Source: Tomocerus qinae
Lineage: Eukaryota; Arthropoda; Collembola; Entomobryomorpha; Tomoceridae
Assembly: GCA_020055645.1 (NCBI GenBank)
Contig: CM034546.1
Coordinates: forward strand, 75,454,001 to 75,518,000
Direction of reading: 5' to 3'
Length of the DNA stretch: 64,000 nucleotides
Shown one piece after another: positions 1-9,614 of this stretch; position 1 is the stretch's first letter; each line of letters begins with the position of its first letter. Position numbers and translations under genes: made by a program. The notes beneath the pieces were generated by a model. It ran no database searches. It was given only the letters and a program-made list of their open reading frames with translations, and had not been told where the DNA came from.

Positions 1-1907
1 CCAATTTGGATTTTGAAGTTTCAAAACTAGCTGATTTCGAATAAATTGGACATTTTAACGAAATTTGAAAACTGGGTGGAGCGACTCCACCCATTTTCTA
101 ATATTTACACAATTAAGCTGTCAAATTCTATTTTGACGTTGTGGAACATGCTGATTTCGAATAAATTAGTCAATTAAACCAAATCTGAGAAGTGGGTGGG
201 CCCAGCCTGCCTATTTTCTAATATTTATATAATTAAGTTGTCAAATTTTATTTTAAGCTTTCGAAACATGGAAATTTTGAATAAATTAGTCATTTTAACG
301 ACACTTGAAAACTGGGTGGAGCGACTCCACCCATTTTCTAATATCTATACAATTAAGCTGTCAAATTCTAGTTTGACGTTGTGGAACATGCTGATTTCGA
401 ATAAATTAGTCAATTTACTCAAATCTGAGAAGTGGGTGGGGCCAGCCTACCTATTTTCTAATATTTATACAATTAAGTTGTAAAATTTTATTTTAAGCTT
501 TCGAAACATGGAAATTTCGAATAAATTAGTCATTTTAACGACACTTGAAAATTGGGTGGAGCGACTCCACCCATTTTCTAATATCTATACAATTAAGCTG
601 TCAAATTCTAGTTTGACGTTGTGGAACATGCTGATTTCGAATAAATTAGTCAATTAAACCAAGTCTGAGAAGTGGGTGGGGCCAGCCTACCTATTTTCTA
701 ATATTTATACAATTAAGTTGTCAAATTTTATTTTAAGCTTTCGAAACATGGAAATTTCGAATAAATTGGACATTTTAATGAAATTTGAAAACTGGGTGGA
801 GCGACTCCCCCCATTTTCTTATATTTACACAATTAAGCTGTCAAATTCTATTTTGACGTTGTGGAACATGCTGATTTCGAATAAATTAGTCAATTAAACC
901 AAATCTGAGAAGTGGGTGGGGCCAGCCTACCTATTTTCTAATATTTATACAATTAAGTTGTCAAATTTTATTTTAAGCTTTCGAAACATAGAAATTTCGA
1001 ATAAATTAGTCATTTTAACGAAATTTGAAACTGGGTGTGCCGAATCCACCCATCTTTTAATATCTATACAATTAAACTGCCAAATTCTATTTTGAGGTTG
1101 TGGAACATGCTGATTTCGAATAAATTAGAAAATTTAACAAAATCTGAGAAGTGTGTGGGGCCAGCCTATCTATTTTCTAATATTCATACATTTAAGTTAT
1201 CAAATTTTATTTTCAGATTTCGAAACATGGAGACACTTCTCAGATTTGGTTAAAATGACTAATTTATTCGAAATCAGCATGTTCCAAAACCTCAAAATAG
1301 AATTTGACAGCTCAATTGTGTAGATATTAGAAAATGGGTGGAGTCGCTCCACCCAGTTTTCAAGTGTCGTTAAAATGACTTATTTATTCGAAATTTTCAT
1401 GTTTCGAAAGCTTAAAATAAAATTTGACAACTTAATTGTATAAATATTAGAAAATAGGTAGGCTGGCCCCACCTACTTCTCAGATTTGGTTAAATTGACT
1501 AATTTATTCGAAATCAGCATGTTCCACAACGTCAAACTAGAATTTGACAGCTTAATTGCATAGATATTAGAAAATGGGTGGAGTCGCTCCACCCAGTTTT
1601 CAAGTGTCGTTAAAATGACTAATTTATTCAAAATTTCCATGTTTCGAAAGCTTAAAATAAAATTTGACAACTTAATTATATAAATATTAGAAAATAGGCA
1701 GGCTGGGCCCACCCACTTCTCAGATTTGGTTTAATTGACTAATTTATTCGAAATCAGCATGTTCCACAACGTCAAAATAGAATTTGACAGCTTAATTGTG
1801 TAAATATTAGAAAATGGGTGGAGTCGCTCCACCCAGTTTTCAAATTTCGTTAAAATGTCCAATTTATTCGAAATCAGCTAGTTTTGAAACTTCAAAATCC
1901 AAATTGG
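1..1907. repeat. FB1: giant foldback inverted repeat of 120/240-bp monomers
   Basis: The first ~90 bases (starting CCAATTTGGATTTTGAAG) recur inverted at about 1817-1907, ending CTTCAAAATCCAAATTGG. Between them, the left arm (about 1-1225) holds direct copies of a 240-bp unit; its hairpin GGGTGGAG-CGA-CTCCACCC lies near 76, 316, 556, 796 and 1036. The right arm (about 1234-1907) holds three inverted copies near 1335, 1575 and 1815. Each 240-bp unit is a dimer of two related 120-bp halves, one with the hairpin and one with GGGTGGGGCCAGCCTACC. The arms are unequal (five against three units), as expected if copies are gained or lost by slippage. The architecture resembles Foldback-type elements, whose long inverted ends contain tandem repeats. 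No transposase is present. The left end coincides with the window edge, so the element may extend further, and no target duplication can be checked. Short open frames inside are repeated passively with the monomer and are not genes. Confidence 0.85.
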
Positions 1908-1955
1908 TAGTAAAATACAACTGTATTTACCAAGTGGGTGTGGTTGCCCCTCCCA

Positions 1956-1983
1956 CTAAACACACCCACTTGGGTGTGTTTAG
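1956..1983. repeat. Perfect 13-bp hairpin beside FB1
   Basis: CTAAACACACCCA (1956-1968) pairs perfectly with TGGGTGTGTTTAG (1971-1983) across a 2-nt loop. Just upstream (about 1904-1933) another imperfect inverted repeat starts with TTGGTAG and ends TTTACCAA, so two hairpins directly abut the FB1 right end. Function is unknown. Confidence 0.8.
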
Positions 1984-1997
1984 AAACCTTTCCAAGA

Positions 1998-2150
1998 AAA
2001 AAGTGCTTGGAAATGGTTTACAAGTGTTTGGAAATGGTTTCCAAATGTTCGGAAATGGTTTCCAAATGTTTGCAAATGGTTTCCAAGTATTTGGAAATGA
2101 TTTCCAAGTGTTTGGAAATGATTTTTATGTGGTTGGATTGGAAATGGTTT
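1998..2150. repeat. Minisatellite, ~21-bp unit with internal palindrome
   Basis: About seven degenerate copies of a roughly 21-bp unit resembling GTTTGGAAATGGTTTCCAAA run in tandem. The core GGAAATGGTTTCC is itself an inverted repeat. A frame stays open through it, but the peptide is only the translated repeat. Confidence 0.8.
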
Positions 2151-3004
2151 CTAAGCTGCATACGAAAGGTGGTACTAAATTTCATAAAAGTTTGAATTGT
2201 CGGATGTTCTACAATGCTGGCCTTCGGTTACTTACTGAATTTATTTCTATTTTATTTTATGAAAGCATAAAATAATTGTCTCAGTTTCAATGAATTTTTA
2301 AAAATAGTAGGAATGGGTTTAAAATTTTGAGTTTTTTTTTATTTATTAGAGAATTTTCTGCTTTATTTTATTAAATGGAAAACCAAATTTATCAGTCATC
2401 ACCTGAAAGCTTAAATTTGCTGGAATCGGCACATATAGAAATGGCATGCTATATTGATTGGCTTACCTATGTCAAAATAGTTTCAACCCATTCCAATAAT
2501 TGTTTGCTATGGATTTTACCCAGAAATAAATACGTTTGCGATTTAAGTTCTCATTCTACTTCAAACAGGGTTGTATTTTAAACATTGATAAGGAATTGGA
2601 ATAAAGTCATAAACCGAAAAGTTGAGCCATTTATTAACATTTTTCACTAACATTCATCTTCTCAAACAAACAATTTTGTATATTTATATTGTTTATTTCC
2701 AGCCTTTAAAACGCATACTGCGCTTTTGCGGTGTCAACTTGACGATGCATTAATGTACATTTGATAGCTGAAGGGACAATGTGCTACAGTTCTAACATAG
2801 TGCCAAATCATGTGGTGGTTTAGCGTTTCTCCAGCTGCTTTTTTAAAAACTTACTCCTACTTTTTTATAAAAAAAAGCAAAAAGAGCCCTATTTTGTTCC
2901 CTGCCACCATAGTGTACCATATTATACAGTTTATCGATTAAATATAGAAAGCATAATAATATTGTAATATCTATTGTAATTGCGACCGTATATAAAATAA
3001 AGTA
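2151..3004. other. AT-rich intergenic DNA, nothing recognised
   Basis: There is no convincing gene, RNA or transposon end here. Homopolymer runs and short ATG frames of at most about 70 codons occur, without coding-like composition. The stretch ends at the TIR element starting at 3005. Confidence 0.5.
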
Positions 3005-3290
3005 GGCTCATCCTATATACCCGACACCCGACAGTCAAATACCGGACAACCGACACCCTCCCACCCGACGCCCGACAACGACCAAATACTATCTACCCGA
3101 CACCCGACGGCGAACTACCAGACACCCGATGCCTTCCCACCCGATGCCCGACAGCCCCCAAATCCTTCCCACCCAACGCCCGACAACTAACTACCGGACA
3201 CCCGATGCCTAACCAACCGACACCCGCCGCCTTCCCACCCGACAACTGACGCCCTTCTACCCGACATTTAGATTTTTTGGAAATTAAAAT
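3005..3290 (+). repeat. Left inverted arm of the TIR element
   Basis: This is a run of degenerate ACCCGACACCCGAC-like motifs with interspersed CTTCCCACC, locally GC-rich in AT-rich surroundings. It is closely complementary to 6046-6335, including the inner boundary GACATTTAGATTTTT. Confidence 0.85.
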
Positions 3291-4228
3291 TTTTTTGCAC
3301 GATGCATGTGCAAGTCATAGCATATCCAAAAGTTTGAAAGGATGGGAAAGGATGGAATGTCATAAGCTATCGATTTGAGCTTCCTGTTTGCCAATACCTA
3401 CACTGGTGTGGTCAATTCTGGAAATAAAAAAGTATATGTGACAGCCGCAGCAAGGGGTCTTTCGTAAGGTGAAGTAAATGACCAATCCAACCTCTTTCTG
3501 CGACCAAATTGAAGTCTAGGTGCATTCAATTAACTCGCTTGGAAAATACCTTAGGTCATAAATGCAGCCACTGATTTTACGGTTCTTGCATTACGATAGG
3601 GGCATAAAAATAAATCACGTTATTTGTATTTGCACTTTAGAAATACAGAGAAATAATTCAAAAATTGGTTTTGTAGGTGGTTCCATGCATATTAATTTTC
3701 TAGTACTAGACCTACTAATTTGCCTTGCAAATAGGTCTAGACAGTTTAGCTTTAAAAAATGGATCCGTTTTGCTCCTAATATAGTAGCAAATTAGTTGAT
3801 GCACGATGCGGAAATGAGTGGAGGCTGCCAGAATAACCATGGATATTATAATAAATAATAAATCACAAGAGATTATTTCATTTAAAAATTTTATGATTTT
3901 CATAAACATTCTCAGGGGGAATATTTATTGCAACATGTGACTTCTGCATTTCAGTAGTTTGATATCAGTATATATTACATACCTTTTAGCATATCATATT
4001 ACTACCATCATCCTAAGCTACATTTATCATACCATACTATTCCACTCTATGAATAATACAAGTTATAATCATGTTATTGGATTAACTTTCAAACTATGAA
4101 AACAACACAATAGAATAGATCATTTTAATTATTTGCTGTAAGGGAGCAACACTACTATTATGTTGACACACAAAATAGACAGTAGGCATACTAAAGGGCT
4201 TGTGTCCTTACTTCCTAGGGAAACGTAC
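3291..4228. other. Left interior of the TIR element, no gene recognised
   Basis: AT-rich sequence with only short frames (for example 77 codons at 3562) lacking recognisable motifs. I see no transposase signature. Confidence 0.4.
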
Positions 4229-4500
4229 CTGTGTTTTGGGTGCTTGTATGGTGCGGGCACAGGAACCAGATTTTTCACGGCCACGAGCGGGCACAGGCAG
4301 ATCAAGGATACTAGGGAGGGTACGGGAACCGGCAGTCGGCAGATCAAGGATACTAGGGCGGGTAGGGGCAATATCATAATTTTCAAGAGCCCACATCTCA
4401 TAATTTTCACGGGCCAAACAAAGATGCTCACGGGCCAAACAAAGATGCTCACGGGCAGGCAAGGGCAAATCAGAATGTTCTCGAGCGGTTGCGTGCGATC
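4229..4500 (-). other. Possible exon with AREH-type peptide repeats
   Basis: This block is noticeably more GC-rich than its surroundings and contains a 21-bp direct repeat (GGGCCAAACAAAGATGCTCA, near 4422 and 4443). On the minus strand a frame with repeated AREH(L/S) motifs, then two SILDLP motifs, stays open until ACACAG|GTACGT at 4229/4228, a good splice-donor match. Upstream the frame meets a TGA near 4508, so a preceding acceptor would be required. The plus strand is also open here (4160-4540). Coding status and strand are unproven, and a degenerate minisatellite is the main alternative. Confidence 0.25.
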
Positions 4501-4775
4501 ATATGCTTATTTACTACGGGCAAATGACAAATCTCTATAACAAATGCATGACGTGCGCTGCAAAGGTATTTTGAAATGTAGTTGATGTTTAAATTGAGAC
4601 CTTTCACATGGCAGAATTATATTAGTTTTGCGAATATATATGATGAGTTGCGCTGAGCAAGCTATTTACGTGATCTTCAATACGCAGAACCAGAAATTGT
4701 TATACTTTAATCATTTTTGAAGACAAAACTTACAGAAACAACATAGTCAGCGTTTGTTCCCGTTCCCAGGACATC

Positions 4776-4943
4776 ATGAAAGAAATAATACTTTTACTCT
4801 TCTTCTGCTTGTTTCAATTTTATATTATATATGTGCTCGGATATTTCAAGATCTTTGTAACTGTCTACATTGTCTTCATTCTCTTTCAAGTAGTTTTAAC
4901 ATCTTTAGTATACGTCCAAGTGTTACTCCACATTCATTTGTAA
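4776..4943 (+). CDS. Small hydrophobic ORF (55 aa), doubtful
   Basis: An ATG opens a 55-codon frame beginning MKEIILLLFFCLFQF. It is hydrophobic almost throughout and could form one or two membrane spans. A pyrimidine stretch followed by CCCAG lies just upstream (near 4768), resembling a splice acceptor. It precedes the 173-codon ORF at 5057 on the same strand. AT-rich DNA yields chance hydrophobic ORFs, and there is no homology or other coding evidence. Confidence 0.2.
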   Translation: MKEIILLLFFCLFQFYIIYVLGYFKIFVTVYIVFILFQVVLTSLVYVQVLLHIHL

Positions 4944-5056
4944 TTTTATTTTTAATCATCAATATTTGTTTACCAAATTAAATCATCTCAAAAGTGTCTT
5001 ATATTTTGCAAATTTTAACGCTTTTTCTGGTTTAACGACATCAATTAGCATTTCTG

Positions 5057-5578
5057 ATGATCATTATCTTCGCGAGGAGGGTTATGAGGGCGGCCGTTTT
5101 ATTTCTAATAATATCCACTACCTTTTCCCAGATTTTTGGACCTCCAACACGGTATCCGCTAAAATTCAGGAGGCCTACTAGTGCTACCACAACCATATCA
5201 ACATCAACCATTGCTGTTACAAACATTTTATTTGCAACCGAGGCTGCCTATATAAGTACTGACTCAGCAATAATTAAAAAAACCATGAAGCATTTGGTCC
5301 CTTTTTTGAAACCCGAAATTGTCAAAGACATCGGCAACATAAAACCAAAAGATTTTGATGACAACTTTGTTGCTGTTTTAGTAATTTTGCTAGTAGTATT
5401 GGCCATTTTGACAATCATAATGGTGATTAAAAAAAGCACCGAAGTAATGCAGTTGTTTTTTATGCAAACAACATTGGCGAAACGTCTCACCAACAATCTG
5501 TATGTCCCAAAGAACCCGACAGAGTTTAGCTTTCTGTCACGTCAGCTTAATATGTTAAAAAAACAAGGTTCTAAATAG
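5057..5578 (+). CDS. Putative secreted/type I membrane protein, unknown family
   Basis: A 173-codon frame. Met1 gives a basic preamble. Met10 would give a classic signal peptide (MRAAVLFLIISTTFS, residues 10-24), so residue 10 may be the true start. A Ser/Thr-rich segment follows at about 41-52 (TSATTTISTSTI). Residues about 103-125 form one strong membrane span (NFVAVLVILLVVLAILTI) followed by IKK, then a ~45-residue tail rich in K, N and Q. This layout (signal, short lumenal region, one span, cytoplasmic tail) is what I infer from composition only. AATAAA lies 21 bases after the stop. It sits inside the TIR element at 3005-6335, so it may be cargo or a captured gene. I do not recognise the family and assign no function. 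Confidence 0.5.
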   Translation: MIIIFARRVMRAAVLFLIISTTFSQIFGPPTRYPLKFRRPTSATTTISTSTIAVTNILFATEAAYISTDSAIIKKTMKHLVPFLKPEIVKDIGNIKPKDFDDNFVAVLVILLVVLAILTIIMVIKKSTEVMQLFFMQTTLAKRLTNNLYVPKNPTEFSFLSRQLNMLKKQGSK

Positions 5579-5598
5579 ATAAAATAGTAGTTAGATTT

Positions 5599-5604
5599 AA
5601 TAAA
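5599..5604 (+). promoter_or_regulatory. Polyadenylation signal AATAAA
   Basis: A canonical AATAAA hexamer 21 bases downstream of the stop of the 173-codon ORF on the same strand. The hexamer is common by chance in AT-rich DNA, so support is positional only. The remaining 5605-6045 shows no gene. Confidence 0.4.
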
Positions 5605-6045
5605 GTTCCTCAATTTTACTGAAATAGATTTAAAATTGATTGCTAGACGATGTACATAAATTATGATTTTATCTTTAATGTGTTTGCATTACAATTATGC
5701 TGTGTACCAAATTATATAGTTGTTGTTTATGTATTTAAATCCATACTCCGTATTAAATGTGTCAAATAAAAGAACCATTGGTTCGCCAAAATGTAAAATT
5801 TTTAATTGCCATCCTTTATTCTTATTTGCTAGAAGGCAAATACTAATTGAAAAATTCATTTTTATTGAGTATATTTGCATATCTATTAAACAGATTTTAA
5901 AAGTTTATTACCTTCGAAAGAAGCGATATCTGTAAATTCTAGGCAAAATTGATAGATAAACACAAAGGCATGCACATTGTTACATAATTACTCTCATAAA
6001 CAAGATAATTTACACTGCAGTCATAAACAAAATAATTTACATTAT

Positions 6046-6335
6046 AAAAATTTTATATTTCCAAAAATCTAAATGTCGGGTAGAAGGGCGTCAGTTGTCG
6101 GGTGGGAAGGCGGCGGGTGTCGGTTGGTTAGGCATCGGGTGTCTGGTAGTTAGTTGTCGGGCGTTGGGTGGGAAGGATTTGGGGGTTCTCGGGCATCGGG
6201 TGGGAAGGCATCGGGTGTCTGGTAGTTCGCCGTCGGGTGTCGGGTAGATAGTATTTGGTCGTTGTCGGGCGTCGGGTGGGAGGGTGTCGGTTGTCCGGTA
6301 TTTGACTGTCGGGTGTCGGGTATATAGGATGAGCC
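6046..6335 (-). repeat. Right inverted arm of the TIR element
   Basis: Reverse complement of the left arm at 3005-3290 with scattered differences (for example GGGGGTTCTCGGGC against the left arm's complement). Minus-strand frames through the arm are repeat translations, not genes. Confidence 0.85.
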
Positions 6336-7196
6336 GTACTTAGAGAAGAAAGAATGCCATGCGGCAACATTTTCGTGATCCGTTTGATTGAAACGGTTAA
6401 TTTGACGAATTTCATCCTGAAATTCTTTTCTCAGAGGTGGACGGTCGTCTAAAACCACTTTGAAAAGTCTGTGTTCTCGAAGTGCAGTCATTTTAAACTC
6501 TTCGGTAGAATTGTCGGGCAAAGTATTAAATCCTGGACGTAGTAACATACTGAATCATTTCCATTTCTGTGTACCCTACGATAGCTTGATACTTCTCCAG
6601 TTCCAAAAGAAAATCAAATGGGGGTTTAACATCATTGGCTCCGGAATGCTTAGGAATAGTCACATCACTAGTTTTAAGTTGATGAGATCGAGCAACGTTC
6701 TGTTGAGTTCAAGTTTCGACGTGCGTTTGGAGTGGTATGATAATTATTGGAACCTCTGTTAGGCAAAGCAGATGAATTATCAGCAGGAAAATTAGCATTG
6801 TACTGATGCATATTAGGCAGAACTTGTCCCTGAGACGGAGGAGCAGCATTTAAATTACCTTGGGTCATATTAGGTTGCATAGAATTCATCCTTACTACAG
6901 CTGTTTGTAGGTTTTCTAAAACTGAGATCAATTGACCGTTTTGGTAATTCCTGATTATTTACAGGAACATTTCCATCTGGGACATTATTCATTGCTGGTT
7001 CTACGTTATGTATATTCTGAACTGGCGCCTGACCTTCTAGCTCATTTGCAACAGAGACATTTGGTGAATTTCGTGGTGGAGAATGTACTACTCTAGCTCG
7101 TTGTGCATTTCCTATGCCTGTTGGATTCTCTGCCGGTCCATGACTCCTGTTTCCCTGTCTCCCTTGTCTTTGTGCGCTCATTTTATTTAGAAACAA
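6336..7196 (-). pseudogene. gag pseudogene of LTR retroelement
   Basis: A minus-strand coding remnant split across frames. The first segment starts near Met at 7181 (MSAQRQGRQG) and is rich in N, Q, P and G, like the disordered N-terminus of many Gag proteins. It shifts frame near 6940 into a segment with VLENLQTAVVRMNSM, shifts again near 6670 into IPKHSGANDVKPPFDFLLEL, and again near 6545 into a helical segment ending AAWHSFFSKYG at the TIR-element junction. The KHSG...PPFDFLLELEKY stretch resembles the start of retroelement capsid domains. At least three frameshifts make it non-functional, and the 3' part is missing. Confidence 0.65.
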
Positions 7197-7386
7197 AAGG
7201 AAAATTAAAACAATAAATGATTGATCTTAAACTGTAAGTTACGAATGAATGATGTCTTCAAACAACGGAAAAGTCAGGTAAGCCTTAGTTAAATAATGAC
7301 CGAACCGGATTTTAAAATAAATCTTTGAACTTTAAAATAGCTTTCTGTTTTAAAAAAAAATGTTCTCACAAACTGTAGCTGAGCAA

Positions 7387-7394
7387 GGTCGCCA
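7387..7394 (-). promoter_or_regulatory. Primer binding site TGGCGACC
   Basis: The minus-strand octamer TGGCGACC starts a typical LTR-retroelement PBS (complement of a tRNA 3' end, which finishes in CCA). It lies 8 nt inside the inferred LTR edge at 7403 and about 200 bp before the gag start, as expected. The matching octamer at 32592-32599 supports the call. Confidence 0.55.
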
Positions 7395-7402
7395 TATTAA
7401 TA

Positions 7403-8746
7403 TGGAGAATTTTGCAATGTATAATGGGGAGATATGAGGTAGAATGATCTTAGATTATTCTTATGCCGTTGGTGCAATATTCTCAATATTCCACTATAAT
7501 TTCAATGCAGATTCTTAACTACAATGTAGAACAATTATTCGTTACTTGATTAAGATGACATTTTTCGATGGTAATGAAATTGAGTTAGAACTGTAAGTGT
7601 AATATTCAAACAAAATGTGAATGAAATTAAGGGGCGAGAATTAGTTAGGAATACCGCAGATTGCACAGATTTGTATTTTGTATTACCAATTTATCTATAC
7701 ACAAGAATTCAGCACACAACAACACAATCAATTGACTTTACTGCAGGCTTTCGTGAACGCTCAGTAAATCAGGATTGATACACATATGAATCTAATTAGT
7801 TACCTTCTTATAATTATGTGAGAATGAGTTCTCTCACAGAAAAGCTGAATTAAGCAGCGGAACGAAATATATTCGTAAACCTTAAACACAAATATTATAT
7901 GAATTAATAATAAGTCAACTTATCAATTAAGAACTTAGTTAAACTTAGCGAGAATCGAATTTAATGAAATATAACTTAAATTATATTAGTTCACTTACTC
8001 TACTGATCCGCTTCAGTATTCCCTAGGAATGAACTGAGAGTTCAGTAGGGGACAAGGTCCGACCGAAGTGGATTAAACAAAAGACAAATAGGAAATCGAC
8101 CCAGAGTCGGAGTTGTGGCTGGTTTTTATAACCTCGGTCTCTTTGTTTTACTAATGCTATAGATGGAATTGTCTCTATAGCTAATAGTATTGCAAGTCAT
8201 TATAATATTAGTTCGCTAATATAAATGAAATCGCTATCTTTAAGGTTTTAGTTGGACTAGTCCAAAGGTGTACATACAGGCATTTACAAATACAATGTAG
8301 CAATCTGGTAAGGAATACATAAATTCCTTACAAACTTCAATACAATAACTTACTAACTTCTTTGGATGTTTGGAACTAGTAAAGGAACTTAATTAAAATT
8401 TACGAAATAATATTTCTTTGTATTTGAACTAAACTTTAAACTTTAATTGACGAACTAAAGGAATGTAACTCAACACTGCGGGACAATGTCAACCAGAAGT
8501 GAAGTTGCTTCCACAAAAGACAATCAAGAAATCAGCTGCGAAACAAAGGTGGACATCAGTTTTATGAACTAGAAAATTTCTCCCTATTTACATGATAGGA
8601 TAATGTTGAGATAATAAAGAGTCCAAGTCACATTCTTTAAATTAACCTTTAAAGATTACAATTTACATTTTCATACATTAAGTAAATTTTGTAGAAACAT
8701 CATTTTAGCTATAGAAAGATGAAACTGTAAAGAATAATTGTTTACA
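7403..8746 (-). repeat. Probable solo-side LTR (~1.34 kb)
   Basis: Bounded by TG (7403) and CA (8746) on the plus strand. The outer side passes directly into the 178-bp satellite; the inner side leads to the PBS. The length (~1344 bp) is close to the 1334/1338-bp LTRs at 24178 and 32601, though the sequences are not obviously alike. It contains short perfect hairpins: ATATTAG/CTAATAT at 8205-8222, GCTATAGA/TCTATAGC at 8156-8181 and TGAACT/AGTTCA at 8030-8044. There is no second copy here to prove the ends. Confidence 0.5.
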
Positions 8747-8750
8747 ACCT

Positions 8751-9242
8751 CCGATAATGTACGATTGAAACATTGCGTTTCTATGAAAATGTTTGCGTTT
8801 AGCCAAACCTCCTTCTGGAAGTCATTCGTTCACTTTCAAAGTGAGTTGAGATGACATAAATCTGGGCCAACCATTAGAGAGTTGAAGCTTCTATTGTGTC
8901 ATTAATTGGAACCTTATTCAATGCTAATCCGATACTGTACTATTCCCAAATAGGGTTTCCATGACAATATTTGCGTTTTGACAAATCTCCTTCCCGAAGT
9001 CCATCGTTCACCTTCCAAGTAAGTTGAGATGACAATGTTTTGTGCCATCAATTTGATAATTGAAGCTTCTGTTGTGTCTTTAAATAGAAGCGTACTGTGT
9101 GCCGATCCGGTACTGCACCACTGAAATATTGCGTTTCCATGTCACTATTTGCATTTAGACAAATATTTTTCCCCAAGTCATTCGTTCACCTTCTAAATGA
9201 GTTCAGATGACAAAGTTCTGGGCCACCAATTTGATAGATGAG
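8751..9242 (+). repeat. 178-bp satellite, first segment
   Basis: The monomer (~177-178 bp) carries recognisable blocks in order: GATAATGTACGATTCAAAG, TTGCGTTTCCATGACAAT, TTGCGTTTAGCCAAATCTCC, TCATTCGTTCACTTTCCAAG, GAGTTGAGATGACAAAGTTC, TGGGCCACCGATTTGATAGT and GAAGCTTCTATTGTGTCATT. A small hairpin, TCACTT-TCC-AAGTGA, lies in each canonical monomer. All copies up to 45318 run in one orientation. These first copies are rather diverged. The hAT-like MITE at 9243 interrupts the array. Confidence 0.9.
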
Positions 9243-9614
9243 CAAGAAACAAAAAAGGACCTTTTATTGCTTTTTCCTTTTTTTGCTTTTTTGTAAAAAA
9301 GGTAAGTGCAAAATTGTAAAAAAGGTTAACTTTTTGCTTTTTTGCTTTTTTACGTTCCTAAAAGTTGCAATAAAAAATAAATAAAATGTCTTATTTTGTA
9401 GTCCGATATTTCTAGATTAGTGTTCTATTGATTTAAAACACTATTTCACACTACAAATGTTTTATATTTGATTGGTTTACGTAGTAGTTTTAGACTACGT
9501 CTTTATGCATACGTAAAAAAGCAAAAAGCAAAAAAGGTAAAATAGGTACCTTTTTAAAAAAAAATGTACCTTTTTACCTTTTAAATAAAAAAGGCATTGC
9601 TTTTTTGTTCCTTG
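9243..9614. mobile_element. hAT-like MITE (372 bp)
   Basis: Terminal inverted repeats CAAGAAACAAAAAAGGACC and (inverted) CAAGGAACAAAAAAGC bound a T/A-rich interior with inverted runs related to AAAAAGGTAAC. It is flanked by a perfect 8-bp duplication TAGATGAG (9235-9242 and 9615-9622), located in a satellite monomer. An 8-bp duplication is characteristic of hAT transposons. No ORF is present, so it is non-autonomous. Confidence 0.8.

Larger units (their letters stand above)
3005..6335. mobile_element. TIR element with ~290-bp repetitive arms and internal ORFs
   Basis: The left terminus GGCTCATCCTATATACCCG (3005) is matched by the inverted right terminus ending TATATAGGATGAGCC (6335). The inverted match continues for about 290 bp on each side. 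The arms are made of short GC-rich motifs related to ACCCGACACCCGAC. A possible 3-bp flanking repeat GTA is seen on both sides, but AAGTA/TACTT could also be part of the arms, so the target duplication is unsettled. The ~2.75-kb interior holds a candidate membrane-protein gene and smaller ORFs, but no transposase that I recognise. The right end lies inside a gag pseudogene, so the element inserted into an LTR retroelement. No gag continuation is seen on the left side, suggesting deletion there. The superfamily is not assigned. Confidence 0.75.
6336..8746 (-). mobile_element. Remnant of a minus-strand LTR retroelement
   Basis: Reading leftward from 8746: an LTR (about 8746-7403), a TGGCGACC primer binding site (7394-7387), a leader, and a frameshifted gag ending where the TIR element begins at 6335. 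Pol and the second LTR are absent from the window. The PBS octamer is the same as in the LTR element at 24178-33938, so the two may use the same primer tRNA. On the right it abuts the 178-bp satellite. Confidence 0.65.

Noticed and set aside
196..1712. Frames with LFSNIYTIKL peptides in FB1
   Set aside because: The same peptide appears on opposite strands in the two arms and follows the 120-bp repeat. It is not a gene.
1814..2275. 153-codon plus frame overlapping the FB1 right end and the minisatellite
   Set aside because: It begins in inverted-repeat sequence and mostly translates the 21-bp minisatellite (FGNGFQMF repeats).
6128..6548. Minus frames with TRHPTANYQTPDA-type repeats
   Set aside because: The repeated part is the right arm of the TIR element; only the adjoining gag-like part is real, and it is reported as a pseudogene.
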